A stretch of 64,000 nucleotides of DNA from Buttiauxella brennerae ATCC 51605 (GTDB lineage Bacteria; Pseudomonadota; Gammaproteobacteria; Enterobacterales; Enterobacteriaceae), in NCBI RefSeq assembly GCF_001654925.1, contig NZ_LXER01000017.1, forward strand, positions 124,001-188,000, read 5' to 3'. Numbering within the stretch: the first letter of the stretch is position 1; each line of letters begins with the position of its first letter. A program made the position numbers and the translations under genes. The notes below the pieces were generated by a model that had not been told where the DNA came from, ran no database searches, and saw nothing but the letters and a program-made list of their open reading frames with translations. Below, in pieces: positions 18,536-29,135 of this stretch.

Positions 18536-18988
18536 ATGACGACGACGCAAGTATCCGCGCGAGCTCCACGCATTGCAGGCTGGCTTCTTGCCCCTCTCGC
18601 ATGGCTGCTGATGACGTTACTCAGCAGCAGTATCGCTCTTGCCATTTATCTTATGATGCTCATCTCCCCAGAAAGCCATCGACTTATGAGCGCTCAAGGC
18701 CCCAAAATGGTGCTGCTTTGGTACACCTCAATCGCATGTGCCATTGCCATGTGGGGTTATACCGTGTGGTTGACTATCGCCTTCTTCAAACGCCGTAAGA
18801 ATGTGGTACGTCATTATATTCTATGGTTATTGTTATCAGTGTTGCTTGCGGTTAAAACCTTCGCGTTTTCCCCGGTCAGTGACGACCTGGCGTTGCGTCA
18901 ACTGATGTTTCCTTTGTTGGCAACCGCCTTGTTGGTCCCTTATCTGAAGCGCTCAAAGCGTGTGAAGCACACTTTTATTCAGCCGTAA
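18536..18988 (+). CDS. ydgK: Inner-membrane protein YdgK (DUF2569)
   Basis: 150-residue protein with four predicted transmembrane helices (about residues 12-38, 55-78, 88-106 and 117-138), matching the DUF2569 family and E. coli YdgK in position and topology. The start ATG at 18536 follows the strong site GGGAGGT at 18525-18531; the longer in-frame start at 18494 is unlikely. Function is unknown. Its constant place just ahead of rsxA hints at a link with the membrane redox complex, but a terminator hairpin separates the two. Confidence 0.9.
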   Translation: MTTTQVSARAPRIAGWLLAPLAWLLMTLLSSSIALAIYLMMLISPESHRLMSAQGPKMVLLWYTSIACAIAMWGYTVWLTIAFFKRRKNVVRHYILWLLLSVLLAVKTFAFSPVSDDLALRQLMFPLLATALLVPYLKRSKRVKHTFIQP

Positions 18989-19013
18989 TAACCCTATGAT
19001 CACTCCGTTGTCG

Positions 19014-19035
19014 TTATCGGCTTATTAGCCGATAA
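19014..19035 (+). terminator. Hairpin between ydgK and rsxA
   Basis: Perfect nine-base arms TTATCGGCT and AGCCGATAA around TATT, followed after a short spacer by GGCTTTTTTT (ending at 19050). It lies 25 bases after ydgK and ends 31 bases before rsxA. Confidence 0.65.
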
Positions 19036-19066
19036 TAGGTGGCTTTTTTTGTTTCAGGTCTTATTC

Positions 19067-19648
19067 ATGACAGATTATTTACTGCTCTTTGTTGGTACGG
19101 TGCTGGTCAATAACTTCGTATTAGTGAAGTTTCTTGGCCTGTGTCCGTTTATGGGAGTTTCCAAAAAACTGGAAACTGCCATCGGCATGGGGCTTGCCAC
19201 CACTTTTGTACTGACTCTGGCATCTATTTGCGCGTGGCTGGTCAATGAGCTGATCCTTATTCCGCTCGACCTGGTCTATTTACGCACGCTGGCGTTTATC
19301 CTGGTGATTGCCGTTGTGGTGCAATTTACCGAAATGGTGGTACGCAAAACCAGCCCGGCACTCTATCGCCTGCTGGGTATTTTTTTACCGCTCATTACCA
19401 CTAACTGCGCGGTGCTTGGTGTTGCCTTGCTGAACATCAACTTAGGTCATAACTTCCTGCAATCAGCACTTTATGGTTTTTCAGCCGCCGTAGGTTTTTC
19501 CTTGGTGATGGTGCTATTTGCCGCAATCCGCGAGCGTCTGGCTGTAGCCGATGTACCGGCACCCTTTCGCGGCAATGCTATCGCACTTATCACCGCAGGT
19601 TTGATGTCCCTGGCATTTATGGGCTTTAGCGGTCTGGTGAAGTTCTGA
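19067..19648 (+). CDS. rsxA: Electron transport complex subunit RsxA
   Basis: 193-residue integral membrane subunit of the Rsx (Rnf-like) complex, which uses NADH to drive reduction of the SoxR [2Fe-2S] centre and so switches off the soxRS response. About six helices are visible. The paired motifs [12 protein letters not shown] near the N-terminus and ITTNCAVLG in the middle carry the cysteines expected to bind iron at the RsxA/RsxE interface. Length equals E. coli RsxA. I used the ATG at 19067; the upstream in-frame TTG adds six residues not found in the family. The stop overlaps the rsxB start. Confidence 0.96.
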   Translation: MTDYLLLFVGTVLVNNFVLVKFLGLCPFMGVSKKLETAIGMGLATTFVLTLASICAWLVNELILIPLDLVYLRTLAFILVIAVVVQFTEMVVRKTSPALYRLLGIFLPLITTNCAVLGVALLNINLGHNFLQSALYGFSAAVGFSLVMVLFAAIRERLAVADVPAPFRGNAIALITAGLMSLAFMGFSGLVKF

Positions 19649-20226
19649 TGAGTACGATTTGGATTGCAGTGATTTCGCTGGGCTTGTTAGGTCTGGTATT
19701 CGGGTTGATCCTCGGTTATGCCTCACGACGCTTTCGCGTCGAAGAAGACCCGATTGTCGATAAACTCGATGAGCTGCTGCCGCAAAGCCAGTGCGGGCAA
19801 TGCGGCTACCCTGGCTGTCGCCCATATGCAGAAGCAGTTGGGAACCAGGGGGCGAAAATCAATCTGTGTGCCCCAGGCGGCGAAGCTGTCATGCATAAAA
19901 TTGCCACCTTACTTAACGTCGACCCGCAGCCTATTGAAGGCGATGAGCACGCGCAGGAACCTGTGCGCATGCTGGCGGTGATTGATGAAGCCAACTGTAT
20001 TGGCTGCACGAAATGTATTCAGGCATGCCCGGTAGACGCCATCGTTGGTGCAACCCGTGCGATGCATACTGTCATTAGTGATCTTTGCACCGGATGCAAT
20101 TTATGTGTCGACCCGTGCCCTACGCGCTGTATTGATTTGCGCCCGGTCGAAACCACCACAGAAAGCTGGAAGTGGGACCTACAAACCATCCCGGTTCGTA
20201 TCATTCCGGTGGAGCAACATGCTTAA
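19648..20226 (+). CDS. rsxB: Electron transport complex subunit RsxB
   Basis: 192-residue iron-sulfur subunit anchored by one N-terminal helix (residues 4-25). A 4Fe-4S motif of the type CGQCGYPGC follows near 49-57 with a later cysteine, then two ferredoxin-like clusters [12 protein letters not shown] and [12 protein letters not shown] in the C-terminal half. It relays electrons within the Rsx complex. The ATG overlaps the rsxA stop by one base and the gene overlaps rsxC by eight, so the operon is tightly coupled. Length and motifs match E. coli RsxB. Confidence 0.96.
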   Translation: MSTIWIAVISLGLLGLVFGLILGYASRRFRVEEDPIVDKLDELLPQSQCGQCGYPGCRPYAEAVGNQGAKINLCAPGGEAVMHKIATLLNVDPQPIEGDEHAQEPVRMLAVIDEANCIGCTKCIQACPVDAIVGATRAMHTVISDLCTGCNLCVDPCPTRCIDLRPVETTTESWKWDLQTIPVRIIPVEQHA

Positions 20227-22288
20227 GTTCTTTACCCGTTTCAATAAAGATAAAATTTGGGATTTCGACGGTGGCATTCACCCACCGGAAATGAAAACTC
20301 AGTCAAATGGCACGCCTTTACGCCAGGTTCCATTGCCAAAACAACTGGTTATTCCGTTGAAGCAGCACATCGGTGCTGAAGGCGAGCTGTGCGTTAAACC
20401 CGGCGATTATGTGCTGCGCGGTCAGCCCTTGACCCGTGGGCGTGGTCGCATGCTGCCCGTTCATGCGCCAACTTCCGGCACCGTGACCGCCATTGCCCCC
20501 CACTCCACGGCCCACCCTTCTGCACTGGCAGAATTGAGCGTGATTATTGACGCCGATGGCGAAGATAAGTGGATTGAACGCGATGGCTGGCAGGACTATA
20601 CCTCCCGTAGCCGCGATGAATTGATTACCCGTATTCACCAGTTCGGTGTTGCAGGTCTGGGTGGCGCAGGCTTCCCGACAGGGAATAAGTTACAAGGCGG
20701 TGGCGATAAAATCGACACGCTGATTATCAATGCGGCCGAGTGTGAACCCTATATCACTGCCGATGACCGTCTGATGCAGGACTGCGCCGCGCAAATCATC
20801 GATGGCGTGCGGATCCTTGCGCATATTCTGCAACCGAAGCGCGTCTTAATCGGTATCGAAGATAATAAGCCGCAGGCGATTTCAATGCTGCGGGCAGTAC
20901 TTTGCAATACACAGGGTATTGAACTGCGGGTGATCCCGACCAAATACCCGTCCGGTGGTGCCAAGCAGTTGACGCAAATTCTGACTGGCAAGCAGGTTCC
21001 GCAAGGCGGGCGTTCTTCCGATATCGGCGTATTAATGCAAAACGTCGGAACGGCGTTTGCAGTGAAACGCGCCATTATGGACGGTGAACCCTTAACCGAA
21101 CGTGTCGTGACCTTAACCGGCGGTGCGGTTCAGCAACCGGGAAACGTCTGGGCACGTTTAGGCTCGCCCGTGAGCCATCTTCTGGATTTTGCCGGGTTCC
21201 GCTCAGGGCACGATCAGCAAGTGATAATGGGAGGCCCATTGATGGGCTTTAGCCTGCCGTGGCTGGATGTTCCGGTAGTCAAAATCACCAACTGTTTGCT
21301 TGCGCCATCCGCCAGTGAAATGGGTGAACAGCAAGAAGAACAAGGTTGTATTCGTTGTAGCGCCTGTGCTGACTCTTGCCCGGCAGATCTCTTGCCGCAG
21401 CAGCTTTACTGGTTCAGCCGTGGGCAGCAGCATGATAAAGCGCAGGCTCATAACCTGAAAGACTGTATCGAATGCGGAGCTTGTGCCTACGTCTGCCCGA
21501 GCAGTATTCCACTGGTGCAATATTTCCGTCAGGAAAAAGCACAGATTCGTGAAATTGAGCTGGAAGCCAAACGTACCGCTGAAGCGAAAGTGCGCTTCGA
21601 GGCTCGTCAGGCACGTCTTGAACGCGAAAAAGCTGCGCGACTGGAAAAACATAAGCAGGCTGCGGTGCAGCCCACTGCTAAAGATAATGATGCGATTCAG
21701 GCCGCTCTCGCCCGTGTGAAAAGTAAGAATGCACAAGGTAGTGAGCCGATTGTGATTCAGGCCGGTAGCTTGCCAGATAACCAGCAAGTGATTGCTGCGC
21801 GTGAAGCCCGTAAAGCCCAGGCTCGTGCGCGCCAGGCACAGAAAGAGTCACAAGAAACCACGACGGAAACGGCGGCGGCAGACCCGCGCAAAGCCGCTGT
21901 CGAAGCCGCGATTGCTCGCGCTAAAGCTCGTAAAGCGGCACAAGCGGGTGATACCCAGCCCGTTGTAGAAACAACACCAGCTGAAGCGGTTGACCCGCGC
22001 AAAGCCGCTGTCGAAGCCGCGATTGCCCGTGCTAAAGCACGTAAAGCGGCACAAGCAGGTGACACCCAGCCCGTTGCAGAAACAGCACCTGCTGAAGCGG
22101 TCGACCCGCGCAAAGCCGCTGTCGAGGCCGCGATTGCTCGTGCTAAAGCTCGTAAAGCAGCACTTGCTGACCAGGCACCTGGTGAAGAAAACACTGAAGA
22201 ACAAGACCCGCGTAAAGCCGCCGTTGCTGCAGCCATCGCCCGTGTACAGGCGCGAAAAGCAGCGCTACAAATGGCATCAGAGGAATAA
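20219..22288 (+). CDS. rsxC: Electron transport complex subunit RsxC
   Basis: 689-residue NADH-accepting subunit. The FMN/NADH domain carries [13 protein letters not shown] near residues 145-157; two ferredoxin clusters, [12 protein letters not shown] and [12 protein letters not shown], lie around 375-430. The rest is a long alanine-, lysine- and arginine-rich tail. It ends in four copies of a unit beginning [20 protein letters not shown], encoded from 21881, 21992, 22103 and 22205. E. coli RsxC is longer (740), and tail repeat number varies between strains. The start is the ATG at 20219 inside the end of rsxB; longer in-frame readings overlap rsxB out of frame. Confidence 0.95.
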   Translation: MLKFFTRFNKDKIWDFDGGIHPPEMKTQSNGTPLRQVPLPKQLVIPLKQHIGAEGELCVKPGDYVLRGQPLTRGRGRMLPVHAPTSGTVTAIAPHSTAHPSALAELSVIIDADGEDKWIERDGWQDYTSRSRDELITRIHQFGVAGLGGAGFPTGNKLQGGGDKIDTLIINAAECEPYITADDRLMQDCAAQIIDGVRILAHILQPKRVLIGIEDNKPQAISMLRAVLCNTQGIELRVIPTKYPSGGAKQLTQILTGKQVPQGGRSSDIGVLMQNVGTAFAVKRAIMDGEPLTERVVTLTGGAVQQPGNVWARLGSPVSHLLDFAGFRSGHDQQVIMGGPLMGFSLPWLDVPVVKITNCLLAPSASEMGEQQEEQGCIRCSACADSCPADLLPQQLYWFSRGQQHDKAQAHNLKDCIECGACAYVCPSSIPLVQYFRQEKAQIREIELEAKRTAEAKVRFEARQARLEREKAARLEKHKQAAVQPTAKDNDAIQAALARVKSKNAQGSEPIVIQAGSLPDNQQVIAAREARKAQARARQAQKESQETTTETAAADPRKAAVEAAIARAKARKAAQAGDTQPVVETTPAEAVDPRKAAVEAAIARAKARKAAQAGDTQPVAETAPAEAVDPRKAAVEAAIARAKARKAALADQAPGEENTEEQDPRKAAVAAAIARVQARKAALQMASEE
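21881..22264 (+). repeat. Tandem coding repeats in the RsxC tail
   Basis: Four in-frame units begin at 21881, 21992, 22103 and 22205, with periods of 111, 111 and 102 bases (37, 37 and 34 codons). The first three are nearly identical at DNA level over long stretches, a substrate for slippage or recombination that changes tail length. The last unit is more diverged ([20 protein letters not shown]). Confidence 0.92.
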
Positions 22289-23338
22289 ATGGTTTTTAAG
22301 ATAGCAAGCTCCCCTTATACCCATAACCAGCGCAGCACATCACGGATTATGCTGCTGGTGACTTATGCCACTTTGCCGGGAATGGCAATGCTGTGGTACT
22401 GGTTCGGCTGGGGCAGTCTGGTGCAAATCGCATTGGGTATATTTGCGGCGGTGGCCGCAGAACTGCTGGTTCTCACCTTACGCAAACAGCCGCTGCGCAT
22501 TCTGAGTGATAATTCTGCTGCATTAACCGGCTTGCTATTAGGGATGAGTATTCCACCGTTTGCCCCATGGTGGATGGTGATCCTCGGTACTGTTTTTGCG
22601 GTCATTATCGCCAAACAATTATACGGCGGATTGGGCCATAACCCTTTTAACCCGGCGATGGTCGGCTACGTGGTGTTGCTGATTGCCTTCCCAGTTCAGA
22701 TGACCTCCTGGTTACCTCCGCAATCACTTGCTGCCACCGTACCCGGCTTTGCCGACTCACTGCATGTCATTTTCTCGGGAACAACCGTTACCGGTGATTC
22801 CATGACGCAACTGCGTATGGGTATTGATGGCATAAGCCAGGCGACGCCGCTGGACACGTTTAAAACCGGTATGCGTGCCGGACATTCCGCATCCGATCTG
22901 CTGCAAGCGCCAATTTACAATGGTGTTCTGGCGGGTATCGGCTGGCAATGGGTTAACCTCGCCTTCCTGGCAGGCGGCCTGTTTATGTTAATCAAAGGCG
23001 CTATTCGCTGGCATATTCCGGTCAGTTTCCTGCTGGCGTTAGCCGTGTGTTCAACACTTGGTTGGATGTTTGCCCCGGAAAAATGTGCATCCCCGCTGAT
23101 TCACTTGTTCTCTGGCGCAACCATGCTGGGTGCGTTTTTCATTCTCACCGACCCGGTCACCGCGTCGACCACCAATCGTGGGCGCTTGATTTTCGGTGCT
23201 CTGGCCGGATTACTGGTCTGGTTGATTCGCACATTCGGTGGTTACCCTGATGGTGTCGCATTTGCCGTTTTGCTGGCAAACATCACCGTGCCGCTGATTG
23301 ATTATTACACCCGCCCTCGTGCTTACGGGCATCGTTAA
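22289..23338 (+). CDS. rsxD: Electron transport complex subunit RsxD
   Basis: 349-residue polytopic membrane subunit with about ten helices, homologous to NqrB/RnfD. The segment GISQATPLD near residue 187 provides the threonine to which FMN is covalently attached in characterised homologues. The conserved [12 protein letters not shown] and [17 protein letters not shown] blocks are intact. It starts directly after the rsxC stop, with GAGGAATAA inside the end of rsxC as ribosome site. Length is close to E. coli RsxD (352). Confidence 0.95.
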   Translation: MVFKIASSPYTHNQRSTSRIMLLVTYATLPGMAMLWYWFGWGSLVQIALGIFAAVAAELLVLTLRKQPLRILSDNSAALTGLLLGMSIPPFAPWWMVILGTVFAVIIAKQLYGGLGHNPFNPAMVGYVVLLIAFPVQMTSWLPPQSLAATVPGFADSLHVIFSGTTVTGDSMTQLRMGIDGISQATPLDTFKTGMRAGHSASDLLQAPIYNGVLAGIGWQWVNLAFLAGGLFMLIKGAIRWHIPVSFLLALAVCSTLGWMFAPEKCASPLIHLFSGATMLGAFFILTDPVTASTTNRGRLIFGALAGLLVWLIRTFGGYPDGVAFAVLLANITVPLIDYYTRPRAYGHR

Positions 23339-23347
23339 GGAAATGTC

Positions 23348-23974
23348 ATGCTGAAAACAATGCAAAAACATGGCGTAACCCTGGCGCTGTTTGCCTCACT
23401 GGCAACCGGGTTGACTGCGGTTGTTAACGCGCTAACAAAAGGCACCATCGAACAACAAGCGGTTGCTCAACAGAAGCTATTGTTCGATCAGGTTATCTCG
23501 CCGGATAGCTACGACAATAATATCCAGGGCAGTTGTTTCGTTATCAATGAGCCACAGCTGGGTAAAGGTGCACGCCATATTTACGTTGCGCGCAAAGGCC
23601 AGCAGCCCATTGCAGTGGTAATGGAAGCCACGGCACCTGACGGTTATTCTGGTGCTATCCAGTTACTCGTCGCCGCAGATTTTAACGGCAAGATTCTGGG
23701 TTCTCGCGTCACGGAACACCATGAAACTCCAGGACTCGGTGACAAAATCGAAACCCGCCTAAGCGACTGGATTACCCATTTTGCAGGTAAAACCATTCAA
23801 GGCAGTGATGACACAAGCTGGGCGGTGAAGAAAGACGGCGGTCAGTTCGATCAGTTTACCGGGGCGACGATTACGCCGCGAGCGGTGGTCAATGCGGTAA
23901 AACGTGCGGGACTTTTCGCTAAAACATTACCATCGCAAATTGATAATTTGCCTGTTTGTGGAGCACAACCATGA
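23348..23974 (+). CDS. rsxG: Electron transport complex subunit RsxG
   Basis: 208-residue subunit with one N-terminal membrane anchor (residues 10-30) and a periplasmic FMN-binding domain. The motif [12 protein letters not shown] near 172-183 matches the S/TGAT consensus whose threonine carries covalent FMN in RnfG and NqrC. AAGGAAATGTC precedes the ATG. The stop overlaps the rsxE start as ATGA. Length equals the family norm (E. coli 206). Confidence 0.95.
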   Translation: MLKTMQKHGVTLALFASLATGLTAVVNALTKGTIEQQAVAQQKLLFDQVISPDSYDNNIQGSCFVINEPQLGKGARHIYVARKGQQPIAVVMEATAPDGYSGAIQLLVAADFNGKILGSRVTEHHETPGLGDKIETRLSDWITHFAGKTIQGSDDTSWAVKKDGGQFDQFTGATITPRAVVNAVKRAGLFAKTLPSQIDNLPVCGAQP

Positions 23975-24657
23975 GCGAAGTAAAAGATATTGTCGTTCAG
24001 GGGCTATGGAAAAATAACTCCGCGCTAGTGCAGTTGCTGGGCCTGTGCCCACTGCTGGCGGTAACCTCCACAGCAACAAACGCATTGGGGCTTGGACTTG
24101 CCACCACGCTGGTATTGGTGCTGACCAATAGCGCCGTTTCCGCATTGCGCCGCTGGGTGCCTGCGGAAATACGTATTCCGATTTATGTCATGATCATTGC
24201 CTCGGTGGTGAGCACAGTACAGATGCTTATCAACGCTTACGCCTACGGTTTGTACCAGTCTCTGGGGATTTTCATTCCGTTGATTGTGACCAACTGTATC
24301 GTCATTGGCCGCGCCGAAGCCTTTGCCGCCAAAAGCACAGTTCCGCTCGCCGCACTTGATGGCCTGGCCATTGGTATGGGTGCCACCAGTGCGATGTTTG
24401 TTTTAGGCTCGCTACGCGAGATCATCGGTAACGGCACGTTGTTTGATGGTGCTGATGCACTGCTGGGCAGTTGGGCCAAAGTGTTACGCATCGAAGTGTT
24501 TCACACCGACACCCCTTTCCTGTTGGCGATGTTGCCACCGGGTGCCTTTATTGGCCTGGGTTTAATGCTGGCGGTTAAGTATCTTATTGATGAGAAAATG
24601 AAAGCGCGCCGGGCCGCGAGAGCGGTAGTCACGGAAGGCAATCCAGGGAAAGCGTAA
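23971..24657 (+). CDS. rsxE: Electron transport complex subunit RsxE
   Basis: 228-residue integral membrane subunit, paralogous to RsxA, with about six helices. The motifs [13 protein letters not shown] and [16 protein letters not shown] hold the cysteines that pair with those of RsxA around a membrane iron site in Rnf/Nqr structures. I chose the ATG at 23971, overlapping the rsxG stop; the alternative at 23956 is deeper inside rsxG. The stop overlaps the nth start by one base, linking DNA repair to the same transcript, as in E. coli. Confidence 0.95.
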   Translation: MSEVKDIVVQGLWKNNSALVQLLGLCPLLAVTSTATNALGLGLATTLVLVLTNSAVSALRRWVPAEIRIPIYVMIIASVVSTVQMLINAYAYGLYQSLGIFIPLIVTNCIVIGRAEAFAAKSTVPLAALDGLAIGMGATSAMFVLGSLREIIGNGTLFDGADALLGSWAKVLRIEVFHTDTPFLLAMLPPGAFIGLGLMLAVKYLIDEKMKARRAARAVVTEGNPGKA

Positions 24658-25292
24658 TGAATAAGACCAAGCGGCTTGAGATCCTCACGCGCCTGCGTGA
24701 CAACAACCCTCATCCTACGACTGAGCTACAATTCAGCTCCCCGTTTGAATTGCTGATAGCAGTACTGCTGTCAGCACAGGCAACCGATGTCAGCGTTAAT
24801 AAAGCCACGGCTAAACTCTACCCGATAGCAAATACGCCGCAGGCGATGCTGGAGCTGGGTGTTGATGGCATAAAGTCATATATCAAAACCATCGGCCTGT
24901 TTAACAGCAAAGCGGAAAACGTCATCAAGACCTGCCGCATGTTGATTGAGTTGCATAATGGCGAAGTGCCGGAAGACAGAGCAGCCCTTGAAGCTTTGCC
25001 GGGCGTGGGTCGCAAAACGGCAAACGTGGTGCTCAACACTGCCTTTGGCTGGCCAACCATCGCGGTAGATACGCATATCTTCCGCGTCTGCAACCGCACT
25101 CACTTTGCGCCCGGTAAAAACGTTGAGCAGGTGGAAGAAAAGCTACTGAAAGTGGTTCCTGCAGAATTTAAAGTTGATTGCCACCACTGGCTGATTCTAC
25201 ATGGCCGTTATACCTGTATCGCCCGCAAACCGCGCTGTGGCTCATGTATCATTGAAGATCTTTGTGAATACAAAGAGAAAGTCGATATTTAA
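24657..25292 (+). CDS. nth: Endonuclease III
   Basis: 211-residue bifunctional DNA glycosylase/AP lyase that excises oxidised pyrimidines. The helix-hairpin-helix LPGVGRKTANVV contains catalytic K120; D138 lies in VDTHIFRV. The C-terminal [4Fe-4S] loop has C187, C194, C197 and C203, with the classical 6-2-5 spacing. Length is identical to E. coli Nth. The start overlaps the rsxE stop, so it is the last gene of the rsx operon, followed by a hairpin. Confidence 0.97.
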   Translation: MNKTKRLEILTRLRDNNPHPTTELQFSSPFELLIAVLLSAQATDVSVNKATAKLYPIANTPQAMLELGVDGIKSYIKTIGLFNSKAENVIKTCRMLIELHNGEVPEDRAALEALPGVGRKTANVVLNTAFGWPTIAVDTHIFRVCNRTHFAPGKNVEQVEEKLLKVVPAEFKVDCHHWLILHGRYTCIARKPRCGSCIIEDLCEYKEKVDI

Positions 25293-25910
25293 GCGCCTTC
25301 AACCTGCTGTTTAAACGGCAGGTTACACCCCTACTCCGCACATCCACACCTGAAAGCACCGCTTAATCCATTGATTTATTCTGCGAATCATTAACGTTTC
25401 GGTTAAATCATGTGGCGAATAATCACCCCAACAGGTTAATCGTTTTTTTACGATAAGAATTTTCCATAACTATGTGACACAGATCACACTGATAACACAG
25501 TGTTAAATTTTGGTCATCAAAATGAAACAAATAACCTCGCATAACGCAGTGATTAATCAATTCAGGCAGGACAATAGGCTGGACAAATCTTTACACCCCG
25601 CCCATATCACTACACATTCGACCATAAAGCAGAATATATAACTAAAACGATCTGTTTTTGATGTTCCAGCAGAGAATAAATTGGTAAAGCGCATTTTGAT
25701 AAAATTTAACGCTGAATAACAATTTGCTTTGCGGAGCTTTATCCCGCCCCGGATATATGTAACAGAGTATTACAAACCTATTGCCTGAAACCGCAGGATA
25801 GTGAACATTACCCGCCGTTTCCCCTTTCTTATAACTAAAAAAGCGAATGCCGGACTGGCATGACGCTTAGAAAATTCCTGTTAAATTGGGATGTAAAAAA
25901 AGAGGTATAT
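25293..25910 (+). promoter_or_regulatory. Long dtpA leader with exact CRP consensus
   Basis: 618 bases without a supportable gene. At 25473-25488 it holds TGTGACACAGATCACA, a perfect TGTGA-N6-TCACA CRP site, about 420 bases before the dtpA start. The region is A+T rich throughout. E. coli dtpA is known to depend on OmpR, but I could not identify OmpR boxes with confidence. A promoter near the CRP site would give an unusually long leader; otherwise further promoters lie closer to dtpA. Confidence 0.6.
25301..25324 (+). terminator. Hairpin after nth
   Basis: Arms AACCTGC (25301-25307) and GCAGGTT (25318-25324) enclose a ten-base loop, eight bases after the nth stop. There is no U-run, so it may mark a Rho-dependent or processed 3' end. 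Confidence 0.45.
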
Positions 25911-27419
25911 GTGTCGACTGCAAACAAAAAACCAGCAGAAAGCATTAGTCTGAATGCTTTCAAACAACCTAAATCGTTCTACCTGATTTTCTCTATCGAA
26001 TTGTGGGAGCGTTTTGGCTACTACGGTCTGCAAGGTATTATGGCCGTTTACCTGGTCAAAATGCTGGGTATGTCCGAAGCTGACTCCATCACCCTGTTCT
26101 CATCCTTCAGCGCACTGGTCTACGGAATGGTGGCTATCGGTGGTTGGTTGGGCGATAAAGTTCTCGGCACCAAGCGTGTCATTGTGCTCGGTACTATCGT
26201 ACTGGCTATCGGTTATGCGCTGGTAGCTTACTCCGGTCACGACGTTGCTATTGTGTATATGGGTATGGCGACTATCGCTGTGGGTAACGGTCTGTTTAAG
26301 GCTAACCCATCCTCCCTGCTTTCTACTTGCTATGACAAGGATGACCCACGTCTGGACGGTGCATTTACTATGTACTACATGTCCATCAACATCGGTTCAT
26401 TCTTCTCTATGTTGGCCACTCCTTGGCTTGCAGCGAAGTATGGCTGGAGCGTTGCGTTCTCCCTGAGCTTCGTGGGTATGCTGATCACTCTCGTGAACTT
26501 CATGTTCTGTAAGAAGTGGGTCAAAAACCACGGTTCCAAACCTGACTTCCAGCCTGTGCATTTCGGCAAACTGGCCACCACTATTGTGGGTGTTCTGGTA
26601 CTGGTGACTGCGGCAACCTGGCTGCTGCACAACCAGGGCATCGCGCGTATGGTTCTGGGCGTAGTGGCTCTGGGCATCGTGGTTGTCTTTGCTAAAGAAG
26701 CTTTCGCCATGCAGGGTGCTGCTCGTCGTAAGATGATTGTTGCCTTCATTCTGATGGTTGAAGCAATTGTGTTCTTCGTGCTGTATAGCCAAATGCCAAC
26801 CTCTCTGAACTTCTTTGCGATTCGTAACGTTGAGCACTCCATTCTGGGTGTGATGTTCGAACCTGAGCAGTTCCAGGCACTGAACCCATTCTGGATCATG
26901 ATTGGTAGCCCGATTCTGGCTGCTATCTACAACAAGATGGGCGACCGCATGCCAATGCCGCACAAATTTGCGTTCGGTATGATTCTGTGTTCACTGGCCT
27001 TCCTGGTGCTGCCACTGGGCGCGAAGTTCGCATCTGATGCAGGTATCGTGTCTGTTAGCTGGTTGATTCTGAGCTATGCGCTGCAGAGTATCGGTGAGCT
27101 GATGATTTCCGGTCTGGGTCTGGCAATGGTTGCACAGTTGGTTCCACAGCGTCTGATGGGCTTCATCATGGGTAGCTGGTTCCTGACTACCGCGGGTGCA
27201 GCAATCATCGCAGGTAAAGTTGCAAACCTGATGGCTGTTCCAGAAAACGTAACCGATCCACTGCAATCACTGGCTGTGTATGGTCACGTATTCATGCAGA
27301 TTGGTATTGCTACCGCTGTTATCGCGATTCTGATGATGCTTACCGCACCGAAGCTGAACCGCATGGCTCAGCAGAGTGACAACGAAGCTGAAACCGTAAA
27401 GGAATCAGCTACCGCGTAA
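25911..27419 (+). CDS. dtpA: Dipeptide/tripeptide:H+ symporter DtpA
   Basis: 502-residue POT/PTR-family permease with fourteen helices, importing di- and tripeptides with protons. The signature [15 protein letters not shown] near residues 30-44 carries the ExxERFxYY proton-coupling motif; [15 protein letters not shown] is the second family signature. I start at the GTG at 25911, five bases after AGAGG, because E. coli DtpA begins at the equivalent codon (STANQKP-); a longer frame from 25860 adds 17 unrelated residues. Formerly tppB. It is monocistronic, with a strong terminator. Confidence 0.95.
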   Translation: MSTANKKPAESISLNAFKQPKSFYLIFSIELWERFGYYGLQGIMAVYLVKMLGMSEADSITLFSSFSALVYGMVAIGGWLGDKVLGTKRVIVLGTIVLAIGYALVAYSGHDVAIVYMGMATIAVGNGLFKANPSSLLSTCYDKDDPRLDGAFTMYYMSINIGSFFSMLATPWLAAKYGWSVAFSLSFVGMLITLVNFMFCKKWVKNHGSKPDFQPVHFGKLATTIVGVLVLVTAATWLLHNQGIARMVLGVVALGIVVVFAKEAFAMQGAARRKMIVAFILMVEAIVFFVLYSQMPTSLNFFAIRNVEHSILGVMFEPEQFQALNPFWIMIGSPILAAIYNKMGDRMPMPHKFAFGMILCSLAFLVLPLGAKFASDAGIVSVSWLILSYALQSIGELMISGLGLAMVAQLVPQRLMGFIMGSWFLTTAGAAIIAGKVANLMAVPENVTDPLQSLAVYGHVFMQIGIATAVIAILMMLTAPKLNRMAQQSDNEAETVKESATA

Positions 27420-27443
27420 TGTAGCGGGAAACATGATATTTTC

Positions 27444-27477
27444 AGCCGTTAGCTTTTCGCTAACGGCTTTTTTTTTG
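27444..27477 (+). terminator. Intrinsic terminator after dtpA
   Basis: Perfect ten-base arms AGCCGTTAGC and GCTAACGGCT around a five-base loop, followed by eight further T residues. A textbook Rho-independent terminator. Confidence 0.92.
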
Positions 27478-27528
27478 CCCGTTTGCGCACTAACATAGGC
27501 TATCTTAGCGCCCCATAGGAGTTCAGTA

Positions 27529-28131
27529 ATGAAACTGTATTATAAAGCTGGTGCCTGTTCCCTCTCCCCTCATATCATCCTGCGTGAAACTGGCGTTGAT
27601 TTCTCCCTGGTTAAAGTCGATTTAGCGGCGAAGAAAACCGAAGCGGGTGACGACTACCTTGAGATCAATGCCAAAGGACAAGTCCCGGCGCTGCTGCTTG
27701 ATGACGGCTCGCTGTTGACTGAAGGTGTAGCGATTGTGCAGTATCTGGCAGATAAAGTTCCGGACCGCCAGTTACTCGCGCCAGCAGGTAGCATGACGCG
27801 CTACCACACGCTTGAGTGGCTCAACTACATCGCAACTGAGCTACACAAAGGTTTCTCTCCGCTGTTCAATCCAGCCACGCCTGACGAATACAAAACCATC
27901 GCGCGTGCTGCTCTCGAGAAGAAATTCAAATATGTCGACGAAGAGCTCAATGATAAACAGTGGCTGATGGGCCTGCGCTTTAGCGTGGCAGATGCGTATC
28001 TGTTCACTGTGCTGCGCTGGGCTAATGCCGTGAAGCTGGATCTGGCCGGTCTGGATAACATCGACGCATTTATGGAGCGTATGAAAGCGCGTCCGGCGGT
28101 TGCGGCGGCGTTAACGGCTGAAGGGATTTAA
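27529..28131 (+). CDS. gstA: Glutathione S-transferase GstA
   Basis: 200-residue beta-class glutathione transferase. The thioredoxin-like N-terminal domain begins [16 protein letters not shown], with the beta-class cysteine at position 10; the helical domain holds the structural N-capping segment [14 protein letters not shown]. It conjugates glutathione to electrophiles and also has peroxidase and disulfide activity in E. coli. E. coli GstA has 201 residues. It is followed by a symmetrical terminator shared with convergent pdxY. Confidence 0.94.
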   Translation: MKLYYKAGACSLSPHIILRETGVDFSLVKVDLAAKKTEAGDDYLEINAKGQVPALLLDDGSLLTEGVAIVQYLADKVPDRQLLAPAGSMTRYHTLEWLNYIATELHKGFSPLFNPATPDEYKTIARAALEKKFKYVDEELNDKQWLMGLRFSVADAYLFTVLRWANAVKLDLAGLDNIDAFMERMKARPAVAAALTAEGI

Positions 28132-28148
28132 CACAAGTCGATGATTGA

Positions 28149-28172
28149 AAACGCCCTCTGCTGAGGGCGTTT
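28149..28172. terminator. Bidirectional terminator gstA/pdxY
   Basis: Perfect ten-base arms AAACGCCCTC and GAGGGCGTTT around TGCT, with T-rich sequence to the right and A-rich sequence to the left. It fits termination of both convergent genes. Confidence 0.85.
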
Positions 28173-28177
28173 GTATT

Positions 28178-29038
28178 TTACAGTTTCACCGCGGTGAAAT
28201 AGTGCTCTGGTTTCGCAATGCCTTCTTGCGCCGCAACCAGTTGCAGTTCGTACTCTTCCATTTTTTTCGTCACGACCATAATGTCGTACACCGCAGCGGT
28301 AACATGCTCCAGGGCTTCACGAAGTGATGCACCCTGCAACAATTTCACCAGCAGCAAACCACTTGTGACATCACCCACGCCAACTGGTTGGCGATCGCCA
28401 AAGTCCACTAACGGGCGGTGGATATGCCAGGCTTCATCTGCCGTGACCAGTAGCATTTCAAAACGATCCTGCTGATAAGCCGCACGCGCCAGGTGTTTCA
28501 CCAGCACGATTTGTGGGCCTTGAGCGATTAACTCACGGGCAGTCGTGACTGCCTCATCCACCGTGTTAACCGCATGACCACTGAGAATTTCAAGCTCAAT
28601 CAGGTTAGGCGCAATAATATCACTGGCAGGCATCGCGTAACGCGTATGGAACTCAGCAACACCCGGCGCAACGATACAACCCTTTTCAGGGTGCCCCATG
28701 ACCGGGTCACAGAAGAATTTTGCCTGCGGATTGGCTTCTTTCACTTTGCGAACAATAGAAAGAATATGCTCACCCTGCTCAGCAGAGCCAAGGTAACCGC
28801 TCAGCACTGCGTCACAACGCTTAAGCTGATCAATATCGGCAATGCCTTGCACAATCTCGCTGAGATGGCTGGCAGGCATAACGCTGCCTGTCCATTTTCC
28901 GTATTGAGTGTGGTTGGAGAACTGCACTGTGTTCAACGACCATACGTTGGCGCCCAGACGGCGCATCGGGAATTCGGCGGCACTATTGCCTGCGTGACCG
29001 AAAACCACATGGGACTGGATGGCAAGAATGTTTTTCAT
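28178..29038 (-). CDS. pdxY: Pyridoxal kinase PdxY
   Basis: 286-residue ribokinase-superfamily kinase phosphorylating pyridoxal to pyridoxal 5'-phosphate in the salvage pathway. The N-terminus [20 protein letters not shown] and the ATP/anion-hole segment [16 protein letters not shown] are conserved. The start is the ATG at 29038, matching E. coli PdxY (287 residues); an upstream in-frame start would add 18 unrelated residues. It lies downstream of tyrS behind a terminator, near pdxH, so three vitamin B6- or tyrosine-related genes cluster as in E. coli. Confidence 0.95.
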   Translation of the reverse strand: MKNILAIQSHVVFGHAGNSAAEFPMRRLGANVWSLNTVQFSNHTQYGKWTGSVMPASHLSEIVQGIADIDQLKRCDAVLSGYLGSAEQGEHILSIVRKVKEANPQAKFFCDPVMGHPEKGCIVAPGVAEFHTRYAMPASDIIAPNLIELEILSGHAVNTVDEAVTTARELIAQGPQIVLVKHLARAAYQQDRFEMLLVTADEAWHIHRPLVDFGDRQPVGVGDVTSGLLLVKLLQGASLREALEHVTAAVYDIMVVTKKMEEYELQLVAAQEGIAKPEHYFTAVKL

Positions 29039-29097
29039 TTCTCTACTCGGATGGAACAGTATCGGTTGAGGTTGTGTGTACACATCATGCAAAAATA

Positions 29098-29121
29098 AAG
29101 GGCGTGGTTTCCCACGCCCTT
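29098..29121 (-). terminator. Terminator between tyrS and pdxY
   Basis: Perfect ten-base arms AAGGGCGTGG and CCACGCCCTT around TTTC. On the minus strand it is followed by CTTTATTTTTGC. It lies 15 bases after the tyrS stop. Confidence 0.85.
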
Positions 29122-29135
29122 CTGGTCTTTCTTAA

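Noticed and set aside
21757..22236. Long minus-strand open frames opposite the end of rsxC
   Set aside because: They arise from the alanine-rich coding repeats read backwards. The plus strand is a well-supported RsxC, and no ribosome site or family match exists on the other strand.
25860..25910. Longer dtpA starting at ATG 25860
   Set aside because: The extra 17 residues have no family match, and the GTG at 25911 has a proper ribosome site and the conserved N-terminus.
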